DNA of 64,000 nt from Archangiaceae bacterium (lineage in GTDB: Bacteria > Myxococcota > Myxococcia > Myxococcales > Myxococcaceae), in contig JADJNS010000007.1 of the NCBI GenBank assembly GCA_016714225.1, positions 1-64,000 on the forward strand. Reading direction: 5' to 3'. Each line of letters begins with the position of its first letter. Positions within the stretch are counted from its first letter, which is position 1. The notes under the pieces are model-generated. The model saw nothing but the letters and a program-made list of their open reading frames with translations. It ran no database searches and had not been told where the DNA came from. The translations under genes and the position numbers were made by a program. This document shows positions 9,030 to 17,800 of the stretch, piece after piece.

Positions 9030-9221
9030 TCAGCAGTGAGCGCAGCCGGGCAGCGACACGTACACGCAGCTGCCGTTGCAGGTGAACCGCATGCCGCGGG
9101 CGCGGGCGTGGCACGAGCCATAGGCGCAGCAGCTGCCATTCTCGGGAACACACGCGCCCGCCTTGAGGGCCGGAACGAAGAGCGAGAGCAGCCGCTCTCC
9201 AACCTGGGTCAGTGATTTCAT
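9030..9221 (-). CDS. Small cysteine-rich precursor peptide (63 aa, 8 Cys)
   Basis: Candidate structural peptide. The first 23 residues look like a leader (MKSLTQVGERL, then LLSLFVPALKAGA) ending in Ala-Gly-Ala, a -3/-1 pattern suited to signal peptidases. The remaining 40 residues hold cysteines at 24, 31, 32, 37, 48, 52, 60 and 63, with the sequence closing CAHC. The start at 9221 is chosen because AGAAGG precedes it; the frame is open to 9347, but that extension is unlike protein. Immediately downstream come MauE-like, CGPC, ABC and S26 genes. I do not recognise the peptide family; it could be a bacteriocin, a signalling peptide or a small structural protein. Confidence 0.68.
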   Translation of the reverse strand: MKSLTQVGERLLSLFVPALKAGACVPENGSCCAYGSCHARARGMRFTCNGSCVYVSLPGCAHC

Positions 9222-9389
9222 CGCTTCGATACCTTCTGGGAAGGCAGCCGCCTTCTCGGCGCGGCGCGCTGCAGACAATTCATCGCGGTGCTTGCCGAGG
9301 CGCTTCCACCGCACCGCTGAGAACCCGGTCGGAGAAATCTGTCGCATCGAACCCGAGCTCGCGGCGCCTACCCACCGAGCGCTCCACCT

Positions 9390-9911
9390 TCAGTATTCGG
9401 GCAGGGCGAACATGTAGTTCGTGCCGGTGGTGTTGCCCTGAAACCGGGTCTCGTCGCCGAGGTACAGCGAGCCTGCCAGCAGCCCCACGGTGTACCGAGT
9501 GGGCGCGTCTGGCCCGGCTCGGGTTCCCTGGCCCAGTCTGGCGCTGGGAGTGCCCTGGAAAAAGTCTGGCCGCAGGGCCACCCCCCGGGCGGGCGCGCCG
9601 AGGCTGACGAAGGTCGAGGGCGCAGGCCTGCCGTCGCGGGTCTGATGCCGGGTTTCAATCAGCACCTCGGCGGGCACCGCTGCGTCGCGGCCCTGGGTGC
9701 TCGAGGCGGCCTGGCGAATGCGCAGCAGCCGCGTGCCCGCCGGGTCGAGCTTCAGATACGGAGTGCCCACCATCGGCGCCTTTCCCTTCTGCGCGGGCAG
9801 GCGCGACGAATCTTTCACTGCCGCTCCCTTCACCTTCAGCAGGGCGGCCGCCAGCTGCGGCGGCGCGGTGTACCGAGGAGGCTCAGCGGCAGCTTTGATG
9901 GCAGTCGGCAT
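9390..9911 (-). CDS. Hypothetical protein upstream of the peptide operon
   Basis: Protein of 173 residues with no recognised domain, signal peptide or membrane segment. It is rich in Ala, Pro and Arg, with a more ordered second half (VPAEVLIETRHQTRDG, TRYTVGLLAGSLYLGDETRF) that looks beta-rich and ends NYMFALPEY. The ATG at 9911 is preferred over upstream in-frame codons. It lies about 170 bp upstream of the small peptide gene on the same strand, so it may belong to the same locus, but nothing in the sequence proves this. Base composition matches the surroundings. Confidence 0.5.
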   Translation of the reverse strand: MPTAIKAAAEPPRYTAPPQLAAALLKVKGAAVKDSSRLPAQKGKAPMVGTPYLKLDPAGTRLLRIRQAASSTQGRDAAVPAEVLIETRHQTRDGRPAPSTFVSLGAPARGVALRPDFFQGTPSARLGQGTRAGPDAPTRYTVGLLAGSLYLGDETRFQGNTTGTNYMFALPEY

Positions 9912-10107
9912 CGAGACGCTTCCAATTCGTCGAGTCATGAGCTCGCTTCGATGCAGCGCGTGGTCCACCCGCGGCTGCACGCTTTCTTCGGCGGTTGTGG
10001 CCCCGGCGCCTGTCTACTCGCGACGACAGCGGCACGGCGAAGTGACGCGCCGCGAGCCCCACCAAGAAATCGGTGCAGCGTTTCGTCCCGGCCGGGCTCT
10101 GCTCTTC

Positions 10108-10783
10108 GTGACCCCCACCCGAAGAGCACTGGGCTCCCCCACCCCTTTCGTCACTTTCGACCGCGTCACGGCCGAGCTGCCGCCGCTTCGCAGCGTGGCC
10201 GACACGCCGGCCGACGTGCTGCGACGGCTCGACGACGCGTTCCACCAGCTCGCGCCCGACCACCGCCGCGAAGCGCTCGAGGCGCTGGCCGCCTCGGGCC
10301 ACGCCGCCCTCGCCGCGCGCTACGCCGAGCCGGGCGCGCGGGTGAGCCCTGCCGCAATCAGCGAGCGCCGCGGGCACCTCGACATCGAGCACTTCGACCC
10401 CGGCGCGCCACGCGCCGCTCGAGCTGTCACGCCTCAACTCGAACCTCGCCAACGCGATGCACTCGGGGTTCCTCGACCGCGACGAGAAGCTCGGCATCGG
10501 CGCGAAGCTCTACCCCGACCTGCAGGTCGAGGTGCACGCCTGGCCCGACGGCTTCGTCGCGCTCGAGTCGGCGCGTGAGGGCTGCCGGGGCGGAGAAGCC
10601 GGCCGCATGCAGATCGTCTCTCGAGACCGCACCGTGCGCACCCTCAGCGACGCCGAGCGCACCCAGCTTCGCGCCTGGGTCGACGCCCGGCTCGCCGACT
10701 GGAAATCGAGCCCGCTCGTCGCCAGGGCGCACGCGCCGCGCATCGAGAAGCTCGAAGAGCTCGCCCGCCGCATGGACCTCTGA
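10108..10783 (+). CDS. Hypothetical protein, frameshifted
   Basis: An approximately 225-residue protein is recovered if a shift near 10410 is corrected. The first part (VTPTRRALGSP, then ADTPADVLRRLDDAFHQLAP) is in one frame. The second part (LELSRLNSNLANAMHSGFLD, then GAKLYPDLQVEVHAWPDGFV) is in the next. No signal peptide or known motif is visible; the C-terminal 110 residues are mixed alpha/beta with a helical tail (DAERTQLRAWVDARLADWKS). The GTG start at 10108 is the only reasonable start in the frame. It precedes purL by 128 bp on the same strand. The function is unknown. Confidence 0.5.
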
Positions 10784-10911
10784 ACGAGCCGAATCGCGCC
10801 ACGCGCTCGGCAGCGGGGGCTGTCGCGGCCTGGTGCCGCCCTCGACAGACGCGGCGCCGCAGCCCTGGATTCGTATTTCCAGAACGGGCGCGACGTTAGA
10901 GAGTGCGGCGC

Positions 10912-13900
10912 ATGGTGATTCTCCCTGGCCCCGCCGCGTTCAGCCCCGCCCGCCTGAAGCGGCGCCTCGAGCGGCTCGCGCTCACGAACCCCCGGGTCAC
11001 CGCGCTGAGCGCCCACTTCGTGCACTTCGTCGACCTGCTCGAGCCGCTGACCGGCGACGCGAGAGCGAGGCTCGAGGCCCTGCTGCGCTACGGGCCGCGG
11101 GCCGCGCAGCCGCACGCACCGGGGCGGCTCTGGGTCATCACCCCGCGGCCAGGCACCACCTCGCCGTGGTCGTCGAAGGCCACCGACATCGCGCGCAACT
11201 GCGGCCTCACCGCGGTGCGCCGCCTCGAGCGGGGCATCGAGTGGCGCGTCGCCGGCGAGGTCACCGACGAGAAGGCGCTGCAGCTGGCGCTGCACGACCG
11301 CATGACCGAGGCGGTGCTGCCGTCGGCTGAAGCGGCCAGCGCGCTGTTCGCGCACCAGGCGCCCCGCCCCTTCACCACCGTGCCGGTGCTGGCCGAAGGC
11401 CGCGCCGCGCTGCAGCAGGCCAACACCCGCCTGGGCCTGGCCCTCGCCGCCGACGAGATCGACTACCTGGCCGAGGCCTTCGGCCGCCTGCGCCGAGACC
11501 CCAGCGACGTCGAGCTGATGATGTTCGCCCAGGCCAACTCCGAGCACTGCCGGCACAAGATCTTCAACGCCCGCTTCACGCTCGACGGGGTCGAGCAGCC
11601 CGACTCGCTCTTCGCGCTGATCAAGAAGTCGACCGCCGCCACGCCCGCCGGCGTGCTCTCGGCCTACCGCGACAACGCGTCGGTCATCGAGGGCCCCACC
11701 GCGGGGCGCTTCTTCGCCGACCCCGGCGACGGGGTGTACCGCGCCCACCGCGAGCCGGTTCACGTGCTCATGAAGGTCGAGACCCACAACCACCCCACCG
11801 CGGTGTCTCCTTTTCCCGGCGCGTCGACCGGCTCGGGCGGCGAGATTCGCGACGAGGGCGCGACCGGCCGCGGCAGCAAGCCCAAGGCCGGGCTGGTCGG
11901 CTTCTCGGTGTCGAGCTTGAAGCTGCCCGGCGCGCCGCGCCCCTGGGAGCACGAGCACGGCAAGCCCGGCCGCATCGCCTCGGCGCTCGACATCATGCTC
12001 GAGGCTCCGCTCGGCGGCGCGGCGTTCAACAACGAGTTCGGCCGGCCGGCGCTGACCGGCTACTTCCGCACCTTCGAGCAAGAGGTGCCTGCGGCGGGCG
12101 GCGCCACCGAGCTGCGCGGCTACCACAAGCCCATCATGCTCGCGGGCGGGCTCGGCAACATTCGCGCCGAGCACGTGAAGAAGGGCGAGATTCCCCCCGG
12201 CGCGGCGCTGGTGGTGCTCGGAGGCCCCGCGATGCTCATCGGGCTGGGCGGCGGCGCCGCCTCGTCGATGGCCTCGGGCGCCTCGGCCGAAGACCTCGAT
12301 TTCGCCTCGGTGCAGCGCGACAACGCCGAGATGGAGCGCCGCTGCCAGGAGGTCATCGACCGCTGCTGGGCGCTGGGCGACCAGAACCCCATCGTGTCGA
12401 TTCACGACGTGGGTGCGGGCGGCCTGTCGAACGCGCTGCCCGAGCTCGTGCACGAGAGCGGGCGCGGGGCCCGCTTCGACCTGCGCAAGCTGCCCACCGA
12501 CGAGCCCGGGCTCTCGCCGCTCGAGCTGTGGTGCAACGAGGCGCAAGAGCGCTACGTGCTGGCCATCGACGCCGCGGCGCTGCCCCGCTTCGAGCAGTTC
12601 TGCCGCCGCGAGCGGTGCCCCTACGCCGTGGTCGGCCACGCCACCGCCGAGCAGCAGCTGGTGGTCGACGACCCGCACTTCGACAAGGCGCCCATCGACG
12701 TGCCGATGGAGCTGATCCTCGGCCGGCCACCGCGCATGCACCGCGACGCGCAGCGGGTGAGCGCCGAGCGCCGGCCGTTCGACGCCGCCGCGGTGAGCCT
12801 CGAGCAGGCGGTCGAGCGGGTGCTGCTCTTGCCCGCGGTGGCCGACAAGTCGTTTCTGGTGACCATCGGCGATCGCAGCGTCACCGGGCTGGTGGCGCGC
12901 GACCAGATGGTGGGCCGCTTCCAGGTGCCGGTGGCCGACTGCGCGGTCACCGCCACCAGCTACGAGGTGTTCACCGGCGAGGCGATGGCCCTCGGCGAGC
13001 GCCCGGTGGTGGCCTGCCTCGACGCGGCGGCCTCGGCGCGCCTGGCGGTCGGCGAGGCCGTCACCAACCTCGCCGCGGCGCGCATCGGCAAGCTGTCTGA
13101 CGTGCGCCTCTCGGCGAACTGGATGGCTGCCGCCGGCTGGCCCGGTGAAGACGCGCGCCTGTACGACGCGGTGAAGGCGGTGGGCGCCGAGCTGTGCCCT
13201 GCCCTCGGGCTGGCGATACCCGTCGGCAAAGACTCGATGTCGATGCGCACGGTGTGGGACCAGGGCCGCCAACCCCGCGCGATGGCGGCGCCGCTCTCGC
13301 TGGTGGTGAGCGGCTTCGCGCCGGTGCTCGACGTGCGGCAGACCCTGACGCCCGAGCTGGTGCTCGACCAGGGCCCCACCGTGCTGGTGGGCCTCGACCT
13401 GGGCGCCGGCAAGCACCGGCTGGGCGGCAGCGCGCTGGCGCAGGTGTTCGGCCAGCTGGGCGAAGCGCCCCCCGACGTCGACGACCCGGCGCGGCTCTCG
13501 GCGTTCTTCGAGCTCGTACAGACCCTGAACCGCGACGGCGCGCTGCTCGCGTACCACGACCGCTCCGACGGCGGCCTGTTCGTCACCCTCGTCGAGATGG
13601 CGTTCGCCTCAGGCTGCGGGCTCGACCTCGACCTGAGCGCGCTCTCGGGGCCCGATGCGGCCGTGCTGTTCAGCGAAGAGCTCGGCGCGGTGGTGCAGGT
13701 GCAGCAGGCGCAGCTCGAGCAGGTGCTCGCCGCCTTCAACGCGCGCGGAGTGCTCGCCCAGCGGCTCGGCGTGCCGGTGCCCGGCGACGCCCTCACCTTT
13801 CGGCGGCACGGCAAGGTGCTCTACACGGCCTCGCGACACACGCTGCGCAAGGTGTACAGCGACACCACCTGGCGCATGCAGCGGCTGCGCGACGACGCCG

Positions 13901-14790
13901 CGTGCGCCGACGAAGAGCACGCGCTGCGCACCGAGCCCGGCTTCGCAGGGCTCACCGCTACGCTCACCTTCGACCCTGCGCTCGACGTGGCGGCGCCGGC
14001 CATCGCGCGGGGGGCGCGGCCCAAGGTCGCCATCTTGCGCGAGCAGGGCGTCAACGGTGAGGTCGAGATGGCCGCGGCGTTCACCCGCGCCGGCTTCACC
14101 GCGGTCGACGTGCACATGAGCGACGTGCTCGAGGGCCGGGTCTCGCTGACCGACTTCAAGGGCCTCGCCGCGTGCGGCGGCTTCAGCTACGGCGACGTGC
14201 TCGGCGCCGGCGGCGGCTGGGCCCGGTCGGCGCTGTTTCACCCCCGCGCCAGCGACGTCTTTCGGGCGTTCTTCGCGCGCTCCGACACCTTCTCGCTGGG
14301 GGTGTGCAACGGCTGCCAGATGATGTCGAACCTGGCTTCGCTGGTGCCGGGCGCCGACGCGTGGCCCCGCTTCGTGCGCAACACCAGCGAGCAGTTCGAG
14401 GCGCGGCTGTCGATGCTGCGGGTCGAGCGCAGCCCCTCGCTGTTCTTCGCCGGAATGGAGGGCAGCGTGCTGCCGGTGGCGGTGGCGCACGGCGAGGGCC
14501 GGGTCGAGCACGCGAGCCGAGAGCAGGCCGCCGCCCTCGAAGCCTCGGGCCTCGTCGCCGCGCGCTTCGTCGACGCCTCGGGTCAGCCCACCGAGCGCTA
14601 CCCGCTCAACCCCAACGGCTCGAAGGGCGGCGTCACCGCGGTGACCACTCCCGACGGCCGCGCCACGATTCTGATGCCGCACCCCGAGCGCGTGTTTCGC
14701 ACGGTGCAGCTGTCGTGGCGGCCCAGGGGCTGGGGCGAAGACAGCCCGTGGCTGCGCTTCTTCCGCAACGCGCGGGCCTGGGTGGGTTGA
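10912..14790 (+). CDS. purL: Phosphoribosylformylglycinamidine synthase
   Basis: Catalyses the fourth step of purine biosynthesis: FGAR plus ATP and glutamine gives FGAM. This is the single-chain E. coli-type enzyme (about 1,292 residues; E. coli has 1,295). The N-terminal PurS-like part is followed by the FGAM synthase core, with SEHCRHKIFNA, the ATP/substrate loop HNHPTAVSPFPGASTGSGGE (ending there), DVGAGGLSNALPELVHE and the second half-domain KDSMSMRT. The C-terminal glutaminase has nucleophile cysteine in GVCNGCQMM and the His/Glu pair in MPHPERVF. The ATG at 10912, with AGAGAG upstream, aligns better with the family than the GTG at 10903. It ends 1 bp from a convergent gene. The frame is intact, unlike many neighbours. 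Confidence 0.97.
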   Translation: MVILPGPAAFSPARLKRRLERLALTNPRVTALSAHFVHFVDLLEPLTGDARARLEALLRYGPRAAQPHAPGRLWVITPRPGTTSPWSSKATDIARNCGLTAVRRLERGIEWRVAGEVTDEKALQLALHDRMTEAVLPSAEAASALFAHQAPRPFTTVPVLAEGRAALQQANTRLGLALAADEIDYLAEAFGRLRRDPSDVELMMFAQANSEHCRHKIFNARFTLDGVEQPDSLFALIKKSTAATPAGVLSAYRDNASVIEGPTAGRFFADPGDGVYRAHREPVHVLMKVETHNHPTAVSPFPGASTGSGGEIRDEGATGRGSKPKAGLVGFSVSSLKLPGAPRPWEHEHGKPGRIASALDIMLEAPLGGAAFNNEFGRPALTGYFRTFEQEVPAAGGATELRGYHKPIMLAGGLGNIRAEHVKKGEIPPGAALVVLGGPAMLIGLGGGAASSMASGASAEDLDFASVQRDNAEMERRCQEVIDRCWALGDQNPIVSIHDVGAGGLSNALPELVHESGRGARFDLRKLPTDEPGLSPLELWCNEAQERYVLAIDAAALPRFEQFCRRERCPYAVVGHATAEQQLVVDDPHFDKAPIDVPMELILGRPPRMHRDAQRVSAERRPFDAAAVSLEQAVERVLLLPAVADKSFLVTIGDRSVTGLVARDQMVGRFQVPVADCAVTATSYEVFTGEAMALGERPVVACLDAAASARLAVGEAVTNLAAARIGKLSDVRLSANWMAAAGWPGEDARLYDAVKAVGAELCPALGLAIPVGKDSMSMRTVWDQGRQPRAMAAPLSLVVSGFAPVLDVRQTLTPELVLDQGPTVLVGLDLGAGKHRLGGSALAQVFGQLGEAPPDVDDPARLSAFFELVQTLNRDGALLAYHDRSDGGLFVTLVEMAFASGCGLDLDLSALSGPDAAVLFSEELGAVVQVQQAQLEQVLAAFNARGVLAQRLGVPVPGDALTFRRHGKVLYTASRHTLRKVYSDTTWRMQRLRDDAACADEEHALRTEPGFAGLTATLTFDPALDVAAPAIARGARPKVAILREQGVNGEVEMAAAFTRAGFTAVDVHMSDVLEGRVSLTDFKGLAACGGFSYGDVLGAGGGWARSALFHPRASDVFRAFFARSDTFSLGVCNGCQMMSNLASLVPGADAWPRFVRNTSEQFEARLSMLRVERSPSLFFAGMEGSVLPVAVAHGEGRVEHASREQAAALEASGLVAARFVDASGQPTERYPLNPNGSKGGVTAVTTPDGRATILMPHPERVFRTVQLSWRPRGWGEDSPWLRFFRNARAWVG

Positions 14791-14791
14791 G

Positions 14792-17272
14792 CTACCGGCG
14801 CCGCCGCGCGCCCAGCAGCAGCAGCGCCAGCATGAGGCCAGCCTGCGATTCGCTGCACCCGCACCCCAACCCCAGCGCCTTCGGGGCAGCGGGCAGACCC
14901 GCGTCGTTGGCTCCCGCGTCGTTGGCTCCCGCGTCGGCGGCTCCCGCGTCGGCGGCTCCCGCTGCATCGGCGGCTCCTGCATCGGGGGGCTCCGAGGCGG
15001 CGGTGAGCAGCCGGCTCATCACCCGGGGGGTCCCCACCGCGGGGTCGTAGCGCAGATAGACCAGCACGGCCGACCCGCGGCCGTCCGAGCCGACGGCGGG
15101 CCCCCGCGACTCGGGCGCGGCCGAGAAAGCGAAGTCGGCGCCGACCGCCCCGCCATCGGGCCACAGCTGCACCGCGTACACCTCGCTGGCTCCCGAGCGG
15201 CTGTCGGCCCAGGCGAGGTCGAAGCGGGCTCCGTCGAACGCGAGCGCCGGCTGCAGCTGATTGCCCGGCCGGCCGCTGGCGACGAACGCGCCGCCGCCCA
15301 GCAGGCCCCCATCGAAGCCCACCCGCTCGGCGAACAGGTCGAACGCTCCGCTGAGCCCCCGGCCGCCATCGAGCGGCGCCTGCGGCCAGACCAACAGAAA
15401 CTGAGTGCCGTCAGAGGCGATGGCCGCGGGCTGGTCGGTGTCGAGCAGCTGGTTCTTCAGGCCACCCGTCAGTCGAAACCCCGATGGAGCCGAGAGGCCT
15501 CCGTCAGCGTCGATGAAGGTGCCGTACACCGCGCGGTAGCTCGAGCGGCCATCGAGCCACGTCAGCAGCGTGTGCCCCGCCGCGCTCGCCAGGCTCGGAG
15601 CCGCCTGCCAGCCGCCGGGGTTGGTGGGGACGACGCGCGGCGACACCGCGCCGTCGAGGCCGATGTGCACCATCGCGAGATTCTGGGTGCTGAGGTTGGG
15701 CGACTGAGCCCAGGCCAAGACGAAGCGGGCGCCGTCGAACGCCGCGACTGCGCCCGACAGGTTGCTCGAGGTTCCCGCCAGAGACAGCGGCGCCGCGTCG
15801 AGCGCGCCACCATCGAGCCCGACCCGAACCCCTTGCGCGACCGCCGAGCGGACGCGCGTCCACCCCACCAGGAACTGGGTGGGGGCCGCTGCGACGGTGA
15901 GCGAGGTGAGCGGCTCGGGCACCGTGCGAAGGGTCAGCCCGAGCGGGTCGCTCACCCCGCCGTCGAGCTGAAGCCGCGCGCCGCGAACGCGCGGGGGGTT
16001 CTCTTCCGAGCTGTCCTGCCAGGCCACGAAGCACAGCTGGGCGTTGCAGGCGATCGCGGCGAAAGACTCGGCGCTCGTGCCGGCGGCCGGCGGAGACAAC
16101 GTGAGGTCCGTCGGGTCGAGCACCGTCCCGCTCGCGGTCAGCCTGCGCCCGCCGAGGCCCGCGCCGTAGTTGCCTCCCTGGCACCACACCGCCAGGCAGC
16201 TCGCCGCCGAGCAGGCGATGCCGGGCGACTGATTGCCGCTGGGGGCAGAGAGCACCACGGGCGTCGGGTCGAGTGAGCCGCCGTCGAGGGCGAGCCGGGC
16301 GCCGCGGTAGCTCGAGCCGTCATCCCACAGCACCCAGAGGCTGCCCTGGCCGGTGCTGGCGAGGCTCGCGTTGGCCGAGGGCCCCGTCCACACGGGGGTC
16401 TCGGAGTCGAGCACGGCGGCCGCGCCATCGAGTCGGGAGTAGTTCACCGAGTCGAAGCCGGCAGACGCCCACGCCGCCCACACCCGGGTCCCATCGCTGG
16501 CCAGGCGAATCATCGGCAAGAACGGAGAGCTCGACTCGACCAGAATCGGCGACGGGTCGAGCACGGCTCCGGTCGGGCGCACCCGCACCACGTACAGGGA
16601 AGAGGGGTTGTTCGAGACGCTGTAGCTGACGAAGTAGTTGCCCGCGGCGAACGTGACGTCGGGCTGCCCTGAATAGGGAGGCTTCGCGACCTCGAAGACG
16701 CCCGGGCCGCCGAGCTGGCCGGCGCTGGTGAGGCGCGAGGCCGCGACGCTGCCCGGCTGGGTCGGGTCGTCTTGCTGAGACCACACCACCAGGTAGTCGG
16801 TGCCGTCGGTGCCGACCGCAGGCTCGTACTGGTTGCCGGGGGCGTCGGTGATGGTGAGCGGCGGCACGTCGAGCACCTGGCCGGCAGCGCTCAGGCGTAC
16901 GCCCAGCACGTTCTCGTCTCCGAACCGGTGGTCTTGCCAGACCAAGAGGCAGTCGCTCGCCGCACAGGCGAGGCGGGGAAACAGCTCGGCGTTGCTGCTC
17001 GGGCTCACCCGAAGCGGGGCGGCGTCGAGCACCACCCCGGCGGTCGAGACGCGCTGGGCGAACACCTGAAACACCCCCAGCGAGTCGTCAGCCCACGCCA
17101 TCCAATACCCGGTGCCGTCGTAGGCGAGCTGGGGCGCACCGTTGTCGCGCACGGGCAGAAACGTGCCCGCGACCGGCACATCGACCCCGCGCTCGGGCGA
17201 GAGCGTCTGCGCCACACCCGTCGAGGCGACCCCGAGGACGATCGCCAGAAGCTGAGCCCTTCGACGCCCCAC
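14792..17272 (-). CDS. Large secreted repeat protein with MYXO-CTERM-like C-terminus
   Basis: Exported surface protein of about 826 residues. The signal peptide (RAQLLAIVLGVASTGVAQ) is followed by many repeats of 45-60 residues with a recurring core such as DYLVVWSQ, CLLVWQDH, LFVAWQD-like and FVLAWAQS. These probably fold as beta-propeller-type blades. The C-terminus has an Asp/Ala/Gly linker, a GCGC motif, a hydrophobic helix (GLMLALLLLGA) and a final RRRR, matching the MYXO-CTERM sorting signal that anchors proteins at the myxobacterial surface. The GTG at 17272 gives a good signal peptide; the frame is open to a TTG at 17377. The ligand is unknown. Confidence 0.75.
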   Translation of the reverse strand: MGRRRAQLLAIVLGVASTGVAQTLSPERGVDVPVAGTFLPVRDNGAPQLAYDGTGYWMAWADDSLGVFQVFAQRVSTAGVVLDAAPLRVSPSSNAELFPRLACAASDCLLVWQDHRFGDENVLGVRLSAAGQVLDVPPLTITDAPGNQYEPAVGTDGTDYLVVWSQQDDPTQPGSVAASRLTSAGQLGGPGVFEVAKPPYSGQPDVTFAAGNYFVSYSVSNNPSSLYVVRVRPTGAVLDPSPILVESSSPFLPMIRLASDGTRVWAAWASAGFDSVNYSRLDGAAAVLDSETPVWTGPSANASLASTGQGSLWVLWDDGSSYRGARLALDGGSLDPTPVVLSAPSGNQSPGIACSAASCLAVWCQGGNYGAGLGGRRLTASGTVLDPTDLTLSPPAAGTSAESFAAIACNAQLCFVAWQDSSEENPPRVRGARLQLDGGVSDPLGLTLRTVPEPLTSLTVAAAPTQFLVGWTRVRSAVAQGVRVGLDGGALDAAPLSLAGTSSNLSGAVAAFDGARFVLAWAQSPNLSTQNLAMVHIGLDGAVSPRVVPTNPGGWQAAPSLASAAGHTLLTWLDGRSSYRAVYGTFIDADGGLSAPSGFRLTGGLKNQLLDTDQPAAIASDGTQFLLVWPQAPLDGGRGLSGAFDLFAERVGFDGGLLGGGAFVASGRPGNQLQPALAFDGARFDLAWADSRSGASEVYAVQLWPDGGAVGADFAFSAAPESRGPAVGSDGRGSAVLVYLRYDPAVGTPRVMSRLLTAASEPPDAGAADAAGAADAGAADAGANDAGANDAGLPAAPKALGLGCGCSESQAGLMLALLLLGARRRR
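14901..14984. repeat. 15-bp tandem repeat coding for the DAGA/N linker
   Basis: Four near-identical 15-bp units (GCGTCGTTGGCTCCC or GCGTCGGCGGCTCCC), then degenerate units of 18 bp, encode the Asp-Ala-Gly-Ala/Asn linker before the MYXO-CTERM signal on the minus strand. In-frame copy-number change would lengthen or shorten the linker without shifting the frame. Confidence 0.75.
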
Positions 17273-17394
17273 GCGCAGCAGCGTACGGGCATCTCGAACG
17301 CCTGAAAAGAACCCGTTCAGGCGTGCGCGGCACACCCAACGCCTCCGCCAACCAACTAAATCTAAGCTGTCTTTCAATATTATTTATGGCGCAA

Positions 17395-17423
17395 TTGATA
17401 TTATTTCGCCTCGTAGGTATTAC
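17395..17423 (+). promoter_or_regulatory. Near-consensus sigma-70 promoter with almost leaderless start
   Basis: In a short AT-rich island, TTGATA (17395-17400) and TATTAC (17418-17423) are spaced exactly 17 bp. Transcription would start at about 17430, only one or two bases before the ATG at 17432, so the DUF2089 mRNA would be leaderless or nearly so. No Shine-Dalgarno sequence precedes the ATG, which agrees with this. Confidence 0.55.
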
Positions 17424-17431
17424 CACGGCCC

Positions 17432-17800
17432 ATGACGAAACTTCCCACCACCTGCCCCGCCTGCGCCGAGTCGCTCGAGGTGGCGCGGCTCACCTGCCCC
17501 GGGTGCGCCATGCAGCTCGAGGGCCGCTTCGAGCTCCCCGCCCTGCTGCGGCTTTCGCCCGACGACGCGAGCTTCGTGCTCGACTTCGTGCGCTGCTCCG
17601 GCAGCCTCAAAGACCTGGGCCAGCTGCGCAAGCAGAGCTACCCCACGCTGCGCGCGCGCCTCGACGAGATCGTGGCGCGGCTGACGCCGGCCGCCGCAGA
17701 CGGCACCGAGCTCAAGCGCAAGCAGGTGCTCGACGCGCTCGCCAAGGGCGAGCTCAACGTCAAAGAGGCCACGCGCAAGCTCAAGGAGCTGGGATCATGA
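17432..17800 (+). CDS. DUF2089 family zinc-ribbon/helix-turn-helix protein
   Basis: Small protein of 122 residues. The N-terminus is a zinc ribbon with CPAC and CPGC pairs (residues 8-11 and 22-25). The middle (LSPDDASFVLDFVRCSGSLK, then DLGQLRKQSYPTLRARLDEI) is the winged-helix-like DUF2089 domain, which resembles sigma-factor or transcriptional regulator DNA-binding helices. The C-terminus (KRKQVLDALAKGELNVKEAT) resembles the SHOCT-like helical hairpin. It is probably a transcriptional regulator. It overlaps the next gene by ATGA, and that protein begins with a similar helical hairpin, so they are likely partners. Confidence 0.85.
   Translation: MTKLPTTCPACAESLEVARLTCPGCAMQLEGRFELPALLRLSPDDASFVLDFVRCSGSLKDLGQLRKQSYPTLRARLDEIVARLTPAAADGTELKRKQVLDALAKGELNVKEATRKLKELGS

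Noticed and set aside
10510..13557. A 1,015-codon open frame opposite purL.
   Set aside because: At this G+C content, antisense frames of real genes stay open. Its composition is dominated by Arg, His, Gly and Ala and no motif appears.
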